Shown here: piece after piece, positions 1-9,577 of the stretch | Position numbering within the stretch: position 1 is the stretch's first letter | Layout: each line of letters begins with the position of its first letter | Assembly: GCA_963709355.1 (NCBI GenBank) | Contig: CAVPVY010000005.1 | Span: 1,550,001-1,614,000 of the forward strand | Source of the DNA: PLOWO2-12-38-17 sp963709355 | GTDB taxonomy: Bacteria; Planctomycetota; Brocadiia; Brocadiales; Brocadiaceae | Direction of reading: 5' to 3' | Length of the DNA stretch: 64,000 nt | The notes under the pieces: model-generated | Told to the model about the DNA's origin: nothing | What the model saw: only the letters and a program-made list of their open reading frames with translations | Database searches by the model: none | Made by a program: the position numbers and the translations under genes

Positions 1-567
1 ACCACACTCTTTAAGACCATTCTTGGCATAATTCCCTTTATCCATGGAACTATCGTTTATGGTGACGATTATGTCCCAAGATTTGGTTATGTACCACAGC
101 GTCAACACCTAGACGAAATATACCCATTTACCGCAGAAGAAGTCGTATTGATGGGTACTTTCGGGCAGAGGAAACCATTTTATCCCACTTCCAAAACGGA
201 TCGTTTATTGGTAGAACAATGCTTAAAAGACGTTGGAATGCTGGAGTCAAAAAGGGATTTTTTTTCAGAATTGTCCGGCGGACAGAAACAGCGTTTACTC
301 ATAGCACGAGCACTGGCAACAAGACCAAATGTTCTGATGCTTGACGAACCCATTACAGGGCTTGACGTCCTTGCCCAAAAAAAGATCATAGAACTCATCT
401 CTGAATTACACAAAAAGCACCAATTAACGATTATGATGATCACCCATGAGGTACATCATATTCCAAGCTGGATAAAAAAGATAATACATATTCATCATTA
501 TAAAGTAGTACTTGGCTCATTGGAAGAAATACTTTCTTTATCAAGGATCGATGAAGAACCAACTTAA
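1..567 (+). CDS. Metal-type ABC transporter ATP-binding protein, 5'-truncated
   Basis: The reading frame is open from the first base of the window to a stop at 567, so the gene starts upstream; 188 residues are visible. It begins just after the Walker A lysine (the first residues are TTLFKTILG). A Q-loop (VPQRQ, residues about 31-35), the ABC signature LSGGQKQR (about 91-98), Walker B LMLDEP (about 112-117) and the switch histidine in MITHEV (about 149) follow in order. The next gene, 14 bp downstream, is a permease of the ABC-3 family, which serves Zn/Mn/Fe uptake in the ZnuABC/MntABC type. I infer that this is the cytoplasmic ATPase of that importer. The metal cannot be told from the sequence, and the substrate-binding protein is presumably upstream of the window. 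Confidence 0.93.
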   Translation, partial: TTLFKTILGIIPFIHGTIVYGDDYVPRFGYVPQRQHLDEIYPFTAEEVVLMGTFGQRKPFYPTSKTDRLLVEQCLKDVGMLESKRDFFSELSGGQKQRLLIARALATRPNVLMLDEPITGLDVLAQKKIIELISELHKKHQLTIMMITHEVHHIPSWIKKIIHIHHYKVVLGSLEEILSLSRIDEEPT

Positions 568-581
568 TGATAATTTTATAA

Positions 582-1448
582 ATGGAACACCTTTTAGAGA
601 TACTTAGCCCGCATTTTCTTTTACGAAACGCCTTTTATGCAGGGTTAATCGTGGGATTTGTCTGTCCTCAGGTAGGCATATTCTTTGTGTTACGCCGTAT
701 GGTTTTATTGGGCATAGCCTTACCCCAGGTGTCAAATGCAGGAGTTGCCTTTGCTTTTTTGTTGCATACTATAGGGTGGCATTTTTTTCGCCATATCGAA
801 TCTGAAAAAGTCATGGCGCTGACTGGTTCTGTAGTATTCACCCTCATTACTATTTTTGTTTTGGCCGTTCTCGAACGCAAAAAAAAAGGGTTCACGGAAA
901 ACCGCATTGGATTTACTTATGCTATTGCCGGAGCTGCTTCTATTTTGTTTGTTGCATGGAATCCCTACGGAAAATCAGAAGTACTTTCTATGCTTAAGGG
1001 AGAAATTATTTCTATTCCAGATATCTATCTGTGGTCAATGCTTGCTATCTACAGCACGATCTTTATTATTTTAATCGGCTTTCATCGTAACTTTGTAATA
1101 GTGTCATATGACATCGATATGGCAACTACAATTGGTAAGCATGTTATTCTGTGGGACATCTTACTTTATCTGATTATTGGTATAATTATCTCTCTTGGAG
1201 TAATGACCGTTGGTCCATTGGTTATATTTGGCTTTCTATTGATTCCACCGATCACAGCACGGATGATTACGCGAGGCATCCCGTTTTTTTGTATAATCTC
1301 TTCTGTTATCGGAGTTGCTACCGCTTTTGTTGGTTTCTACATTTCATATCGTTTTGACCTTCCAACCGGGCCTACAGACGTAGGACTGCTTTGTATGATA
1401 TTTTTGATTCTATATCTTGCAAAATCAGTAGTACGGTTGAAAAGGTAG
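582..1448 (+). CDS. Metal ABC transporter permease (ABC-3 / ZnuB-MntB family)
   Basis: This 288-residue protein consists almost entirely of hydrophobic segments separated by short loops, as expected for an inner-membrane permease. The N-terminal part (PQVGIFFVLRRMVLLGIALPQVSNAG split over residues about 29-55) matches the conserved ABC-3 family region. The C-terminal part carries the usual MTVGPLVIFGFLLIPPITAR-like loop (about residues 207-226) that contacts the ATPase. Length is normal for the family (260-300). It lies 14 bp after the ATPase gene and should be co-transcribed with it. It forms the translocation path for zinc, manganese or iron; which one is not decided by sequence. The next gene is 215 bp away, so this ends the visible operon. 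Confidence 0.92.
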   Translation: MEHLLEILSPHFLLRNAFYAGLIVGFVCPQVGIFFVLRRMVLLGIALPQVSNAGVAFAFLLHTIGWHFFRHIESEKVMALTGSVVFTLITIFVLAVLERKKKGFTENRIGFTYAIAGAASILFVAWNPYGKSEVLSMLKGEIISIPDIYLWSMLAIYSTIFIILIGFHRNFVIVSYDIDMATTIGKHVILWDILLYLIIGIIISLGVMTVGPLVIFGFLLIPPITARMITRGIPFFCIISSVIGVATAFVGFYISYRFDLPTGPTDVGLLCMIFLILYLAKSVVRLKR

Positions 1449-1662
1449 GTTGCATCAATATGTAATCTTATCTAAAAACTTCTTTTGTCTTTTTTAGAAG
1501 TGGTGTCGAGTTACATTAGAAACAACACCTGTCACCTGGAACTCGTCTCAAGTTCTCATTTTTTACTATTTGGTTGCGGCTATACTACTTTATGAATTAT
1601 AATTAATATAAATATAATACCTAACTTGATTGTTTTTAGATTAAACCAAAGGAGAAGCTTTT

Positions 1663-2643
1663 GTGAATCATACAAATATCATAAGCATTGTTACAGTTTG
1701 CGGTCTTGTAAGTATGTCATTATTGAATTCAACCCTTTGTTTTTCCAAAGAGACTGTTACAACCGAAAACACAAATAAAACCAAAAGAGATAACCTGCCG
1801 GGCCGTATGAATATTGCTAACGAGCAGTATAAACAAGGCTTGAACTATGCACAGTATGGTCTTTTTGACGAGGCGATAGAGATGTATAAAAAATCACTGG
1901 CTAGTGACCACAATAATGCAGATGCCTATAAAAGTATGGGTATTGCATACTCACAAAAGGGTATGTATGACGATGCCATCGAGGCACTTAAAAAAGTTAT
2001 AGAACTAAAATCCGAAGACTACGATGCTTATTACAATCTTGGTGCTGCATATTTTGACAAGGGTATTTACGATAAAGCTATTGAATGCTTTAAAAAAACC
2101 ATTCAAATAAAACCTGAGCATAAAGCCACGTATTCTCTTTTAGGGATTGCATATGCTAACATTGGGAATTATGACGATGCAGTTAAGGTATTAAAGACAC
2201 GTATAGAATTCGATCCAAATCTGGCGATAACCTATTCGAACCTGGGTATAGTATATTCAAAGAAGGGATCGGATAAAGAGGCGTTGGCTGAATTCAAGAA
2301 GGCACTGGACATTGACCCGAATCATGAAAACGCACTTTATAACAAAGCCCGTTTGTACGATAAAATAGGAAATATAGATGAAGCAATTCAATATTACACC
2401 AAAACGGTAGAAGTCAATTCAAGTAATTCAGACGCCCAGTATCGTTTGGGAAAGATTTATATGCAAAAGAAAAAATATGATGACGCAATAAACGCATTTC
2501 AAATAGCCGTAATGTCAAATCCTGGCAATATTGAGGTTTATAATGACATTGGAAATGCATATAAGGCTAAGGGTATGGAAATAGACGCAGAAAACTATTT
2601 TACCTTATATAAAAAACAGTCAAAGTCGGCGAAGGGTAAATAG
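1663..2643 (+). CDS. Exported tetratricopeptide repeat (TPR) protein
   Basis: This 326-residue protein starts at GTG with a good ribosome site (GGAGAAG) 8 bp upstream. Residues 1-28 form a signal peptide-like stretch (ISIVTVCGLVSMSLLNSTLCFS). From about residue 45 to 315 it is a solenoid of about eight 34-residue TPR units with the canonical W/G-Y-A-F-P pattern (for example AYYNLGAAYFDKGIYDKAIE). TPR proteins are protein-protein scaffolds, so partner and pathway cannot be deduced. The gene stands alone, between the metal transporter and a small minus-strand gene. It is probably periplasmic or membrane-anchored by an uncleaved leader. Confidence 0.85.
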   Translation: MNHTNIISIVTVCGLVSMSLLNSTLCFSKETVTTENTNKTKRDNLPGRMNIANEQYKQGLNYAQYGLFDEAIEMYKKSLASDHNNADAYKSMGIAYSQKGMYDDAIEALKKVIELKSEDYDAYYNLGAAYFDKGIYDKAIECFKKTIQIKPEHKATYSLLGIAYANIGNYDDAVKVLKTRIEFDPNLAITYSNLGIVYSKKGSDKEALAEFKKALDIDPNHENALYNKARLYDKIGNIDEAIQYYTKTVEVNSSNSDAQYRLGKIYMQKKKYDDAINAFQIAVMSNPGNIEVYNDIGNAYKAKGMEIDAENYFTLYKKQSKSAKGK

Positions 2644-2672
2644 CTTTTATGCCAGAAGTTCTTTTTGAGAAG

Positions 2673-2733
2673 ATAACAAATTTAGGTAACTATAAATTTC
2701 TACTTTTTGATTTACTTGCCGTAAATTTGTTAT
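2673..2733. repeat. Inverted repeat after the TPR gene
   Basis: ATAACAAATTTA at 2673-2684 is perfectly complementary to TAAATTTGTTAT at 2722-2733, with a 37-base loop. It follows the TPR stop codon by about 30 bp. There is no T-run right after the stem, so it is not a textbook terminator, but it may protect or end the transcript. It could also be a transcription-factor site pair. Confidence 0.4.
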
Positions 2734-2757
2734 TGATGACTGTATTCATTAAATAAG

Positions 2758-3027
2758 TTAAAATATTTCTGCCAATTTTTTTGTAATTAATGAAAGATTT
2801 TTATCTTTTGTCAGATATTTTATCTCGTTAGAATGTACTTTTAAATCTATAAGTGTTTTATGTATCTTTTTCCACCCAGATTCAAGTCTCTTTTCGCTCT
2901 TTTCCAGGTACATGTTTGATACTAACTCACCCAGCTTTTGCACAAGACGAAGTTCCTTGTTTTCATAAAAGTTTTTAATAACCTTTTGCTGATAAGGTGT
3001 GTATCCTTTTTCAGTATGCTTATCCAT
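2758..3027 (-). CDS. Small conserved-type hypothetical protein
   Basis: An 89-residue, lysine- and glutamate-rich, apparently all-helical soluble protein with no signal peptide, membrane segment or cysteine. The N-terminal phrase TPYQQKVIKNFYENKELRLVQKLGELV resembles small uncharacterised proteins that I associate with planctomycete genomes; this is memory of style, not a search. Codon use looks coding, and the ATG is preceded by AAGGAGTAGTC, a good ribosome site. It is transcribed alone and points toward the TPR gene. Function unknown. Confidence 0.6.
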   Translation of the reverse strand: MDKHTEKGYTPYQQKVIKNFYENKELRLVQKLGELVSNMYLEKSEKRLESGWKKIHKTLIDLKVHSNEIKYLTKDKNLSLITKKLAEIF

Positions 3028-3235
3028 CAGACTACTCCTTTTTAACCTTAATATCTTTTATTATTATAAATTATAAAATATTATAATAAAGATGTCAAAA
3101 TAACCTCATGCAAATTGTTTTAATATTCCTTCCTTGATTTTGAAAAAAATAAAGATATAATCCCGAACGTTATAAGACATTAGAATATGTTTCTTTACCC
3201 ATTCATGATATTTATTAAATCCTGAATTGACCATT

Positions 3236-4051
3236 ATGTTTAAAGAAATGATTGGATTTATAGGCGGCGGTAAGATGGGGGAAGCCCTGTGTAGGGGCAT
3301 TATTGAGGCAGGACTTAGTGACAATAACCACATCATGATTAGTGATGCGTTAATGGAACGCTGTAAATATTTAACCGCATGTATTGGTATAAAAACCACT
3401 CAAAACAATAAAGAAGTTGTAGCTTTTGCCGATGTTGTTGTTCTGACTATAAAACCACAGTTGATGAATGCTGTACTAACTCAGCTTAAGAACGATATTA
3501 CCAATCGGCATCTTGTTGTATCAATTGCCGCAGGTATTCCGATAAGATTTATAGAATCCAGATTAAAAGAAGGTATTCGTGTAATACGCGTAATGCCTAA
3601 TACACCTTGCCTTGTTGCCTCTTCTGCTACTGCATTTGCCTCTGGTAAATATGCTACAGAAGCAGATGCAAATTTTGTCCACAACATATTTAATGCGGTT
3701 GGGAAGGTATTCCATCTGGATGAAAAGTATCTTGACGCTGTTACTGGTTTAAGCGGGAGCGGTCCTGCTTATGTCTATATGTTCATTGAGGCTTTATCTG
3801 ATGGCGGCGTTAAAATGGGACTACCGAGAGATGTAGCTACCACACTTGCCGCACAAACTGTACTGGGTGCCGCAAAGATGGTATTAAATACAGGACAACA
3901 TCCTGCACAACTGAGAGATGCCGTAACATCTCCTGGCGGTACAACAGTTGACGGAATAAGCAAATTAGAAGATTGCAAATTCAGGTCAGCGATAATAAAC
4001 GCCGTTGAGGCCGCCACGCTAAAGTCAAAAAAACTGGGAGAAGTATTATGA
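3236..4051 (+). CDS. proC: Pyrroline-5-carboxylate reductase
   Basis: This enzyme makes the last step of proline synthesis, NAD(P)H reduction of 1-pyrroline-5-carboxylate, in the cytoplasm. Residues 5-20 (IGFIGGGKMGEALCRG) form the Rossmann dinucleotide site. VIRVMPNTPCLV and the C-terminal signature (ALSDGGVKMGLPRDVA followed by LRDAVTSPGGTTVDGI) are typical for ProC. The protein is 271 residues from the ATG at 3236; a TTG at 3227 is also in frame, but ATG is preferred. No strong ribosome site is visible. The gene stands alone; no other proline gene lies nearby. Confidence 0.95.
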   Translation: MFKEMIGFIGGGKMGEALCRGIIEAGLSDNNHIMISDALMERCKYLTACIGIKTTQNNKEVVAFADVVVLTIKPQLMNAVLTQLKNDITNRHLVVSIAAGIPIRFIESRLKEGIRVIRVMPNTPCLVASSATAFASGKYATEADANFVHNIFNAVGKVFHLDEKYLDAVTGLSGSGPAYVYMFIEALSDGGVKMGLPRDVATTLAAQTVLGAAKMVLNTGQHPAQLRDAVTSPGGTTVDGISKLEDCKFRSAIINAVEAATLKSKKLGEVL

Positions 4052-4394
4052 TATAATGTTAAATATTTTCAGTGTTATAATGCGATTGATATAAGCCGCG
4101 TAAGTATTATTTATTTGAATCTTTCCGTAGTTTTCAGTCGCGAGTTACCAGCATCCTTTTTATAGGGAAGCGCCAAACCATAAAAAGAAGCACCGTGAGC
4201 AATAATTAAGAAGACGACCAGATCAGTTATTTAGTAAGTTACAACCAGCCGCATGTCCACAACCAAACTTAGTACAAGCTGCCATAGACGGAGAAGATGC
4301 CTTTTGAAGAAATTTATCACCTGATGAATAAAGCAAAACATTGGTGTTATCTTACATTATGGAGATACGATGAAGATGTCGTATTCTCAAAACT

Positions 4395-4982
4395 TTGGTA
4401 AAACGCTCCGTCAATACCAACGGCAGAATAGTTGCTCAAACAAAAGGTTTATCTTCACTTAATGGCGGAATTCCTCCAGATATTAAAGTGCTCGTCTGGA
4501 ATTATTTTACAGATAATATTTACGATGATGGCTTAAATGATGTAGGCGATTTAAGTATTATTAAACCTCAATGGAAAGCTATAAAAAATCTTACAGACCG
4601 CGATTTTATAAATTATATGCGTCAATGCGGCAGTGCGGCAATCTTTCTGAATTGTCAATCTGATACAGAGATTCAGCATTGGGCAACAATATGCTCGGCA
4701 AATATAAGCCCCACAAGTTTGATCCTTAACGGTGAACAGGATTCCGAAATGAACGACTGGTGAAAACATACAAAAAGGGATTCAGACAAAAAGAATATAG
4801 TTAAAGAATTGCTTCTTAATCTATGGAATGACCACCTTGGGCTAAAGAATATGCATAAGATTGATATAAATCTCTGGAAAGAAAATGGCTGGAAAAACTT
4901 ATTTAATATTACAAATGAACAACCTATTGACGGGCCTGTTGTGCGTCTTGATGTGGTGGAGCGTTACCAACATCTTGCATAA
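4395..4982 (+). pseudogene. Degraded gene of unknown family, split by an in-frame TGA
   Basis: A 122-codon open frame ends at TGA (4761-4763), and the same frame then stays open for 72 more codons to TAA at 4980-4982. Both halves look coding and compositionally alike: the first has VWNYFTDNIYDDGLNDVGD and NLTDRDFINYMRQCGSAA, the second LWNDHLGLKNMHKIDINLW and VVRLDVVERYQHLA. Upstream, at 4297-4398, another frame encodes about 33 residues of similar style (MPFEEIYHLMNKAKHWC), suggesting an extra frameshift near 4395. I do not recognise the family. The likely reading is a decayed protein of more than 220 residues. Readthrough or selenocysteine is possible but unsupported. Confidence 0.5.
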
Positions 4983-5020
4983 TATATGTAAATACATAAG
5001 CTGTTAAATAGAAGCTAACT

Positions 5021-6025
5021 TTAATTATAGACTTTTATAAAAAGGCCTGCTTTAAGACTGTCAATGTATAGCTTTTTTAGTCTGCTTATTTCCTCTTTAT
5101 AAAGCTTTTTGTATATTTCATCCTGCACTGTCTCAAATGGTTGTGTCATTTCCGGTCTGTTAAGTTCCATTTTAAATATATGGTAACCAACAGGAGATTC
5201 CAGTATTTTGCTGTACTCATTGTCTTTTAGATTATAGGCAATATCTCTGAGGTCTTTCCTTAATTCTTTTGTTTCTACTGGACTCATCAATCCTCCATTA
5301 ATTGCATTAGGACCTTCCGAGTATTTCTTGGCAAGCGCTGTAAAATCTTCTCCTTCCTGCAAACACTTTATAACCTGTCTGGCTACGGAGAGGGCTTCTT
5401 CCTTATTATTGTCATGAGCAGAGAATTTAATCATAATATGTCTTAATTGTACTTCTTTTTTTTGGTGGAATTCACTAATATTTTCGCAATAATATCGCCT
5501 GAGTGATTTCGGCTGTATTTTAACCCTATTGTAAACATTCTCCTTAATTATCTTGTCTATCATAATATCTTCTTTTAACTCATTTCTCTTTTCGACTGGA
5601 TTAATTCCCTGAGATTCAGCAATTTCATAATATTTTGATAAAGAGCCTACATTCTTAACAGCTCCTTTCATAAAGGATTCTAAGTCTTTTTCTATCTCTC
5701 TCATCATTGCCTCATTTGTGCCAAATATTCGTTGCGCCTCTTTTACCAGCACCTTCCTGTCAATTAACTCATATAAAGTATTTTTCAATATTTCTTCAAC
5801 TTTTTCAATAAATTCTTTTTCCTTATACTTACTTTGTGCCTCTTTTATGGCAACGACTGCACGTCTCAGGACATCTTCCCTAGTGATAATTTCATCGTCT
5901 ACGATGGCTTTGATAGAATTAATATTATTCTTGTTTAAATCGTCCATCGCTCCCTGCAATATGGTGGGGATTAAGATTATTACAAATAAAAGAAGAATTA
6001 TTGGGAATTTAACAGATATTTTCAT
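5021..6025 (-). CDS. SurA-like periplasmic peptidyl-prolyl isomerase (parvulin)
   Basis: A 334-residue protein with an N-terminal signal peptide (about residues 1-25, IILLLFVIILIPTILQG), a SurA-like helical chaperone domain (about 30-180, with ITREDVLRRAV) and one PpiC rotamase domain at about 190-300 (VQLRHIMIKF; FTALAKKYSEGPNAINGG; SPVGYHIFKM). SurA/PrsA-type proteins assist folding of outer-membrane or exported proteins. It starts 11 bp after mfd and is on the same strand, so the two are very likely one transcript. A second protein of the same build is at 13327-14253; the two are clear paralogues by the shared start ATVNGKIITQEDVLRR / AIVDDEIITREDVLRR. Confidence 0.88.
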   Translation of the reverse strand: MKISVKFPIILLLFVIILIPTILQGAMDDLNKNNINSIKAIVDDEIITREDVLRRAVVAIKEAQSKYKEKEFIEKVEEILKNTLYELIDRKVLVKEAQRIFGTNEAMMREIEKDLESFMKGAVKNVGSLSKYYEIAESQGINPVEKRNELKEDIMIDKIIKENVYNRVKIQPKSLRRYYCENISEFHQKKEVQLRHIMIKFSAHDNNKEEALSVARQVIKCLQEGEDFTALAKKYSEGPNAINGGLMSPVETKELRKDLRDIAYNLKDNEYSKILESPVGYHIFKMELNRPEMTQPFETVQDEIYKKLYKEEISRLKKLYIDSLKAGLFIKVYN

Positions 6026-6036
6026 AATAATTGGAA

Positions 6037-9000
6037 TTATACCTTAGTTTTAATTGATTTATTCAGATATTCCAGCAAATCCTCTGGCTTTATTCTATTG
6101 TATGGCAGTCTTAGATGTAAAGTATCTTCATTAATAATGCGTATGTATTTTTTTAGATTATATAAACAATTCTCCGCTTTTTTTAAGTCGGCTACACGTA
6201 TATACAATATATTATTAACCCTTACAATGGAACGAATTTTTGATTTCTGAGCAATAATCCTTAATTTATTTTCAGAAAGCAAATTTCTTACAGAAATAGG
6301 AATCTCACCAAAGCGATCAACTAGTTCTTCCGAAATAGCCGTTATTTCATCAAAAGAAGTGGAACGGTTCAATCTTCGGTATATATCCATCTTTATTGAA
6401 TCATCATATATATAACCTCGTGGAATAAAAGACTCGATTTCCAAGTCAATTGAAACGTCTACTGGTTCTTCTACAGATTCATGTCTTGCCTTGCGTACTG
6501 CTATTTCCAGTAACCTGCAATACAGTTCATACCCTACAGCAGCAATGTGACCGTGCTGTTCTGTGCCTAGTATGTTTCCAGCACCTCTGATTTCCAGGTC
6601 GCGCATGGCTATCTTAAAACCAGCGCCAAGTTCTGCAAATTCTTCGATTGCTTTTACACGTTTTTCAGCGTCCGGAGTGATAGGACGGTCATCCGGGATT
6701 ATAATGTATGCAAATGCATGATGTTTGTACCGCCCTACCCTGCCTCGTAACTGATGCAAATCTGCAAGACCGAAAGTATCAGCGCAATTTATAAATATCG
6801 TGTTAACATTGGGGATGTCCAATCCTGATTCAATAATTGTGGTTGAAACAAGCATGTCAGCTTTGCCATTTACAAAGTCTTTCATCCTTTGTTCCATAAG
6901 TTTCTCATCCATCTGCCCATGAACAGTTAATATCCTTGCCTCGGGAACAATTTCTGACAAATTTCTGGCAATCCGTTCGATATTATACACTCGGTTATGC
7001 ACAAAGTATACCTGCCCATCACGATTTAGTTCAAGTCTGATTGCCTGTTGAATATACTTCTGGTCAAACCTTATAATCCTTGTGGTTATAGCCTGCCTGC
7101 CCAGCGGTGGTGTATTAAGCGATGAAATATCTTTAATTCCCATCAGTGACATATGAAGCGTTCTCGGAATGGGCGTAGCCGTCAGGGTAAGCACGTCTAC
7201 CAACCGGCGCATTTGTTTGAGACGTTCTTTATGCGCAACACCAAACCGTTGTTCCTCATCAATAACAACAAGTCCAAGGTCTTTAAAGTAAACGTCCTTC
7301 TGCAAAATACGGTGAGTACCGATTAGTATGTCTATAAGTCCTGCTGATGTTTTTTCGATAACTTCACGTTGTTCCTTATGTGTTTTAAAACGGCTGATTA
7401 CTTCGATTTTTACAGGGTAATCTGCCATACGCTCAGAGAATGTCTTGTAATGCTGCTGTGCAAGAATCGTGGTTGGAACGAGCATCGCCACCTGTTTACC
7501 ATTCATAACGGCTTTAAAAGCGGCACGCATAGCAAGTTCGGTTTTACCGTATCCAACATCACCGCAAATGAGACGGTCCATGGGTCTTTTAGACTCCATA
7601 TCACATTTAATATCTTCCATTGTTCGTAGCTGGTCATAGGTCTCTTCATATATGAACTCAGCCTCAAACTCTTTTTGCCAATCATTGTCTTCAGGATAGA
7701 CAATACCTTCTTTTGAATTTCTTAACGCCTGTACACATAGCAAATCGCTTGCAATATCAGATACCGCATCCTCAACCCTCTTTTTCCTGACCTCCCAGTG
7801 TTTTGAACCGATTTTATCTAACCTTGGATGATGTTCTGAACTGCCAATATACTTTTGTATCAACTCAATTTTGGCGGCTGGAACGTATATCTTTGTCCCC
7901 TCGTCATATTCTATAATCAGAAATTCTCTTTTATAACCTTCCTCTTCAATTGTCTCCATACCCAGGAAACGGCCAATCCCATGCGATAAATGGACTACAT
8001 AATCACCTTTTTTTAATTCCAGAAATGAATCAATTGCTCGCGTATGGACTGGTTTCTTTATTTCGCGGCGCTGCTTATAACGATGAAAGATTTCATGATG
8101 AGCAAGGATAGCGGTTTGTATTTCAGTAAATTGGAAACCATTACGTATGTACCCTATTTGCAAGTTTAAACTATCCTTATTCTTTAAATCTAACTCGTTA
8201 ATTATTTCTCTAAACCTATGTTCCTCGGCAGTATTGTTACAAAGAATTACAGTATTTTTGTTTGCATTTATAATATTACTGATTTCAGTAACAATGATCT
8301 GAACACTTTGTGAGAAACTATCAGCAGACTTTACATGAAATGTATATTGCCCATTTGATGAGGCAATAGGTAGTTTTGTTATTGTTGTTTTAACAAATGA
8401 ATCAAATTGACCGGATATATCGCTGAAGCTGAAAAATTCACTGTCGTTGAAGCTATTCAACAACTTATTAGCCTGCTCTTCCAATGAAGCAGGTTCCTTA
8501 AGGATAATCGTTGTTTCTTTATTGAGATACGAAAGTAAAGATGCCTTTTCGCCGCTGGTATAGTTAAGGCACGTATCTTTAAGTTCAATTATGGAAAATA
8601 TTTGGCACTCGTTCAATGTGTCTTCAGACAACTGTGACTCAATGTTAAATTTACGGATGGATTCGACTTCATCTCCGAAATATTCTATACGATATGGATA
8701 TTCAGAAGCATAAGAATAAATATCAATAATTCCGCCTCGTGTAGCATATTCTCCAGAATTTTCTACCTGATAAACAGATTGGTAATTGTGGTCGTGTAAC
8801 CATGCTACAAGCTCCTCCACGGGATGTTCGTGATTTTTACGAATACTTATAACATTTTTAGAAATTGATTCTTTGCATGGAACCGGCTGTAAAACTGCAT
8901 GGATTGGCGACACGATAATATCCAGCTTTTTAAGTGAACTGTCGTGTATTATCTGATTTATGATTTGAAGTCTTTGCGATTGTATTTCAGAATCATTTTC

Positions 9001-9291
9001 GTTGGCTTGTTCAACTAAGTTTTCAAAAGCCTGGAATAAACTGACGTGTCCTTCCAGAAAGGTATTTAAATCCTCAAAATCCTCTTTCGCTTCCTCGATG
9101 TGTGGTGTAACCAGCAATAATCTGGCTCTTGTACTGGATGATTTTAGCTGTTCAAGTAAAATAGAAGATATAAAGAAATTTGCAGACGACCCCCACAATC
9201 CATTTACGGAGCAGTTCCTGCCTGACTGAAGATTAGAGAGTATATCTTTAAATATTTTATTTTTATGAAGTAGTTTGATTAAGTTTTCCAC
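6037..9291 (-). CDS. mfd: Transcription-repair coupling factor Mfd
   Basis: This 1084-residue ATP-dependent DNA translocase removes stalled RNA polymerase at lesions and recruits UvrA. The N-terminal third is the UvrB-like module (RGGIIDIYSYASEYPYRIE near residue 190). The polymerase-interaction domain is near 425-500 (LKKGDYVVHLSHGIGRFLG). Superfamily 2 motifs follow: GDVGYGKTELAMRA near 575, the DEEQRFG box near 676, TLTATPIPRTL, STTIIESGLDIPN and LRGRVGRYKHHAFAY. The C-terminal TRCF domain is complete. The start is GTG, giving MENLIKLL. Length is normal (about 1050-1180). It leads a two-gene operon with the parvulin. Confidence 0.97.
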   Translation of the reverse strand: MENLIKLLHKNKIFKDILSNLQSGRNCSVNGLWGSSANFFISSILLEQLKSSSTRARLLLVTPHIEEAKEDFEDLNTFLEGHVSLFQAFENLVEQANENDSEIQSQRLQIINQIIHDSSLKKLDIIVSPIHAVLQPVPCKESISKNVISIRKNHEHPVEELVAWLHDHNYQSVYQVENSGEYATRGGIIDIYSYASEYPYRIEYFGDEVESIRKFNIESQLSEDTLNECQIFSIIELKDTCLNYTSGEKASLLSYLNKETTIILKEPASLEEQANKLLNSFNDSEFFSFSDISGQFDSFVKTTITKLPIASSNGQYTFHVKSADSFSQSVQIIVTEISNIINANKNTVILCNNTAEEHRFREIINELDLKNKDSLNLQIGYIRNGFQFTEIQTAILAHHEIFHRYKQRREIKKPVHTRAIDSFLELKKGDYVVHLSHGIGRFLGMETIEEEGYKREFLIIEYDEGTKIYVPAAKIELIQKYIGSSEHHPRLDKIGSKHWEVRKKRVEDAVSDIASDLLCVQALRNSKEGIVYPEDNDWQKEFEAEFIYEETYDQLRTMEDIKCDMESKRPMDRLICGDVGYGKTELAMRAAFKAVMNGKQVAMLVPTTILAQQHYKTFSERMADYPVKIEVISRFKTHKEQREVIEKTSAGLIDILIGTHRILQKDVYFKDLGLVVIDEEQRFGVAHKERLKQMRRLVDVLTLTATPIPRTLHMSLMGIKDISSLNTPPLGRQAITTRIIRFDQKYIQQAIRLELNRDGQVYFVHNRVYNIERIARNLSEIVPEARILTVHGQMDEKLMEQRMKDFVNGKADMLVSTTIIESGLDIPNVNTIFINCADTFGLADLHQLRGRVGRYKHHAFAYIIIPDDRPITPDAEKRVKAIEEFAELGAGFKIAMRDLEIRGAGNILGTEQHGHIAAVGYELYCRLLEIAVRKARHESVEEPVDVSIDLEIESFIPRGYIYDDSIKMDIYRRLNRSTSFDEITAISEELVDRFGEIPISVRNLLSENKLRIIAQKSKIRSIVRVNNILYIRVADLKKAENCLYNLKKYIRIINEDTLHLRLPYNRIKPEDLLEYLNKSIKTKV

Positions 9292-9340
9292 ACAATATTA
9301 ACAAATTGTGCTGTATTCGGCAGCAGTGTATTACCCACAA

Positions 9341-9391
9341 AACACGCGAAAGAAACGAATTAGATTTAGTCATTTTCGTGTATTTCGTGTG
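9341..9391. repeat. Imperfect palindromic intergenic repeat (TTCGTGT type)
   Basis: Upstream of mfd, ACACGCGAAAGAAACGAA is followed about 15 bp later by TTTCGTGTATTTCGTGTG, an imperfect inverted repeat built on the word TTCGTGT. It lies in the 286-bp gap between mfd and the VOC gene. It looks like a short dispersed element rather than a promoter or terminator; its copy number in the genome is unknown. Confidence 0.35.
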
Positions 9392-9577
9392 TAGATTGAA
9401 ATAGAAATAAACATGAGGTGTTAGTAATGCTTAATATCTCTTTAATAAATGTATTTATTTTAATATATAATGGCAAGAATAATCAACTGCTTGGAAGCAT
9501 ACATTAAAAGTCATTGGTATTATGAAAGCTGGATTAATGCGTTTAAATAATTAATGCTAATTTAATATATGTGTTTT

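Noticed and set aside
4761..4763. TGA as a selenocysteine codon
   Set aside because: The surrounding residues (NDW-stop-KHTK) show no known selenoprotein motif, and no stable stem-loop was evident directly downstream; decay is simpler.
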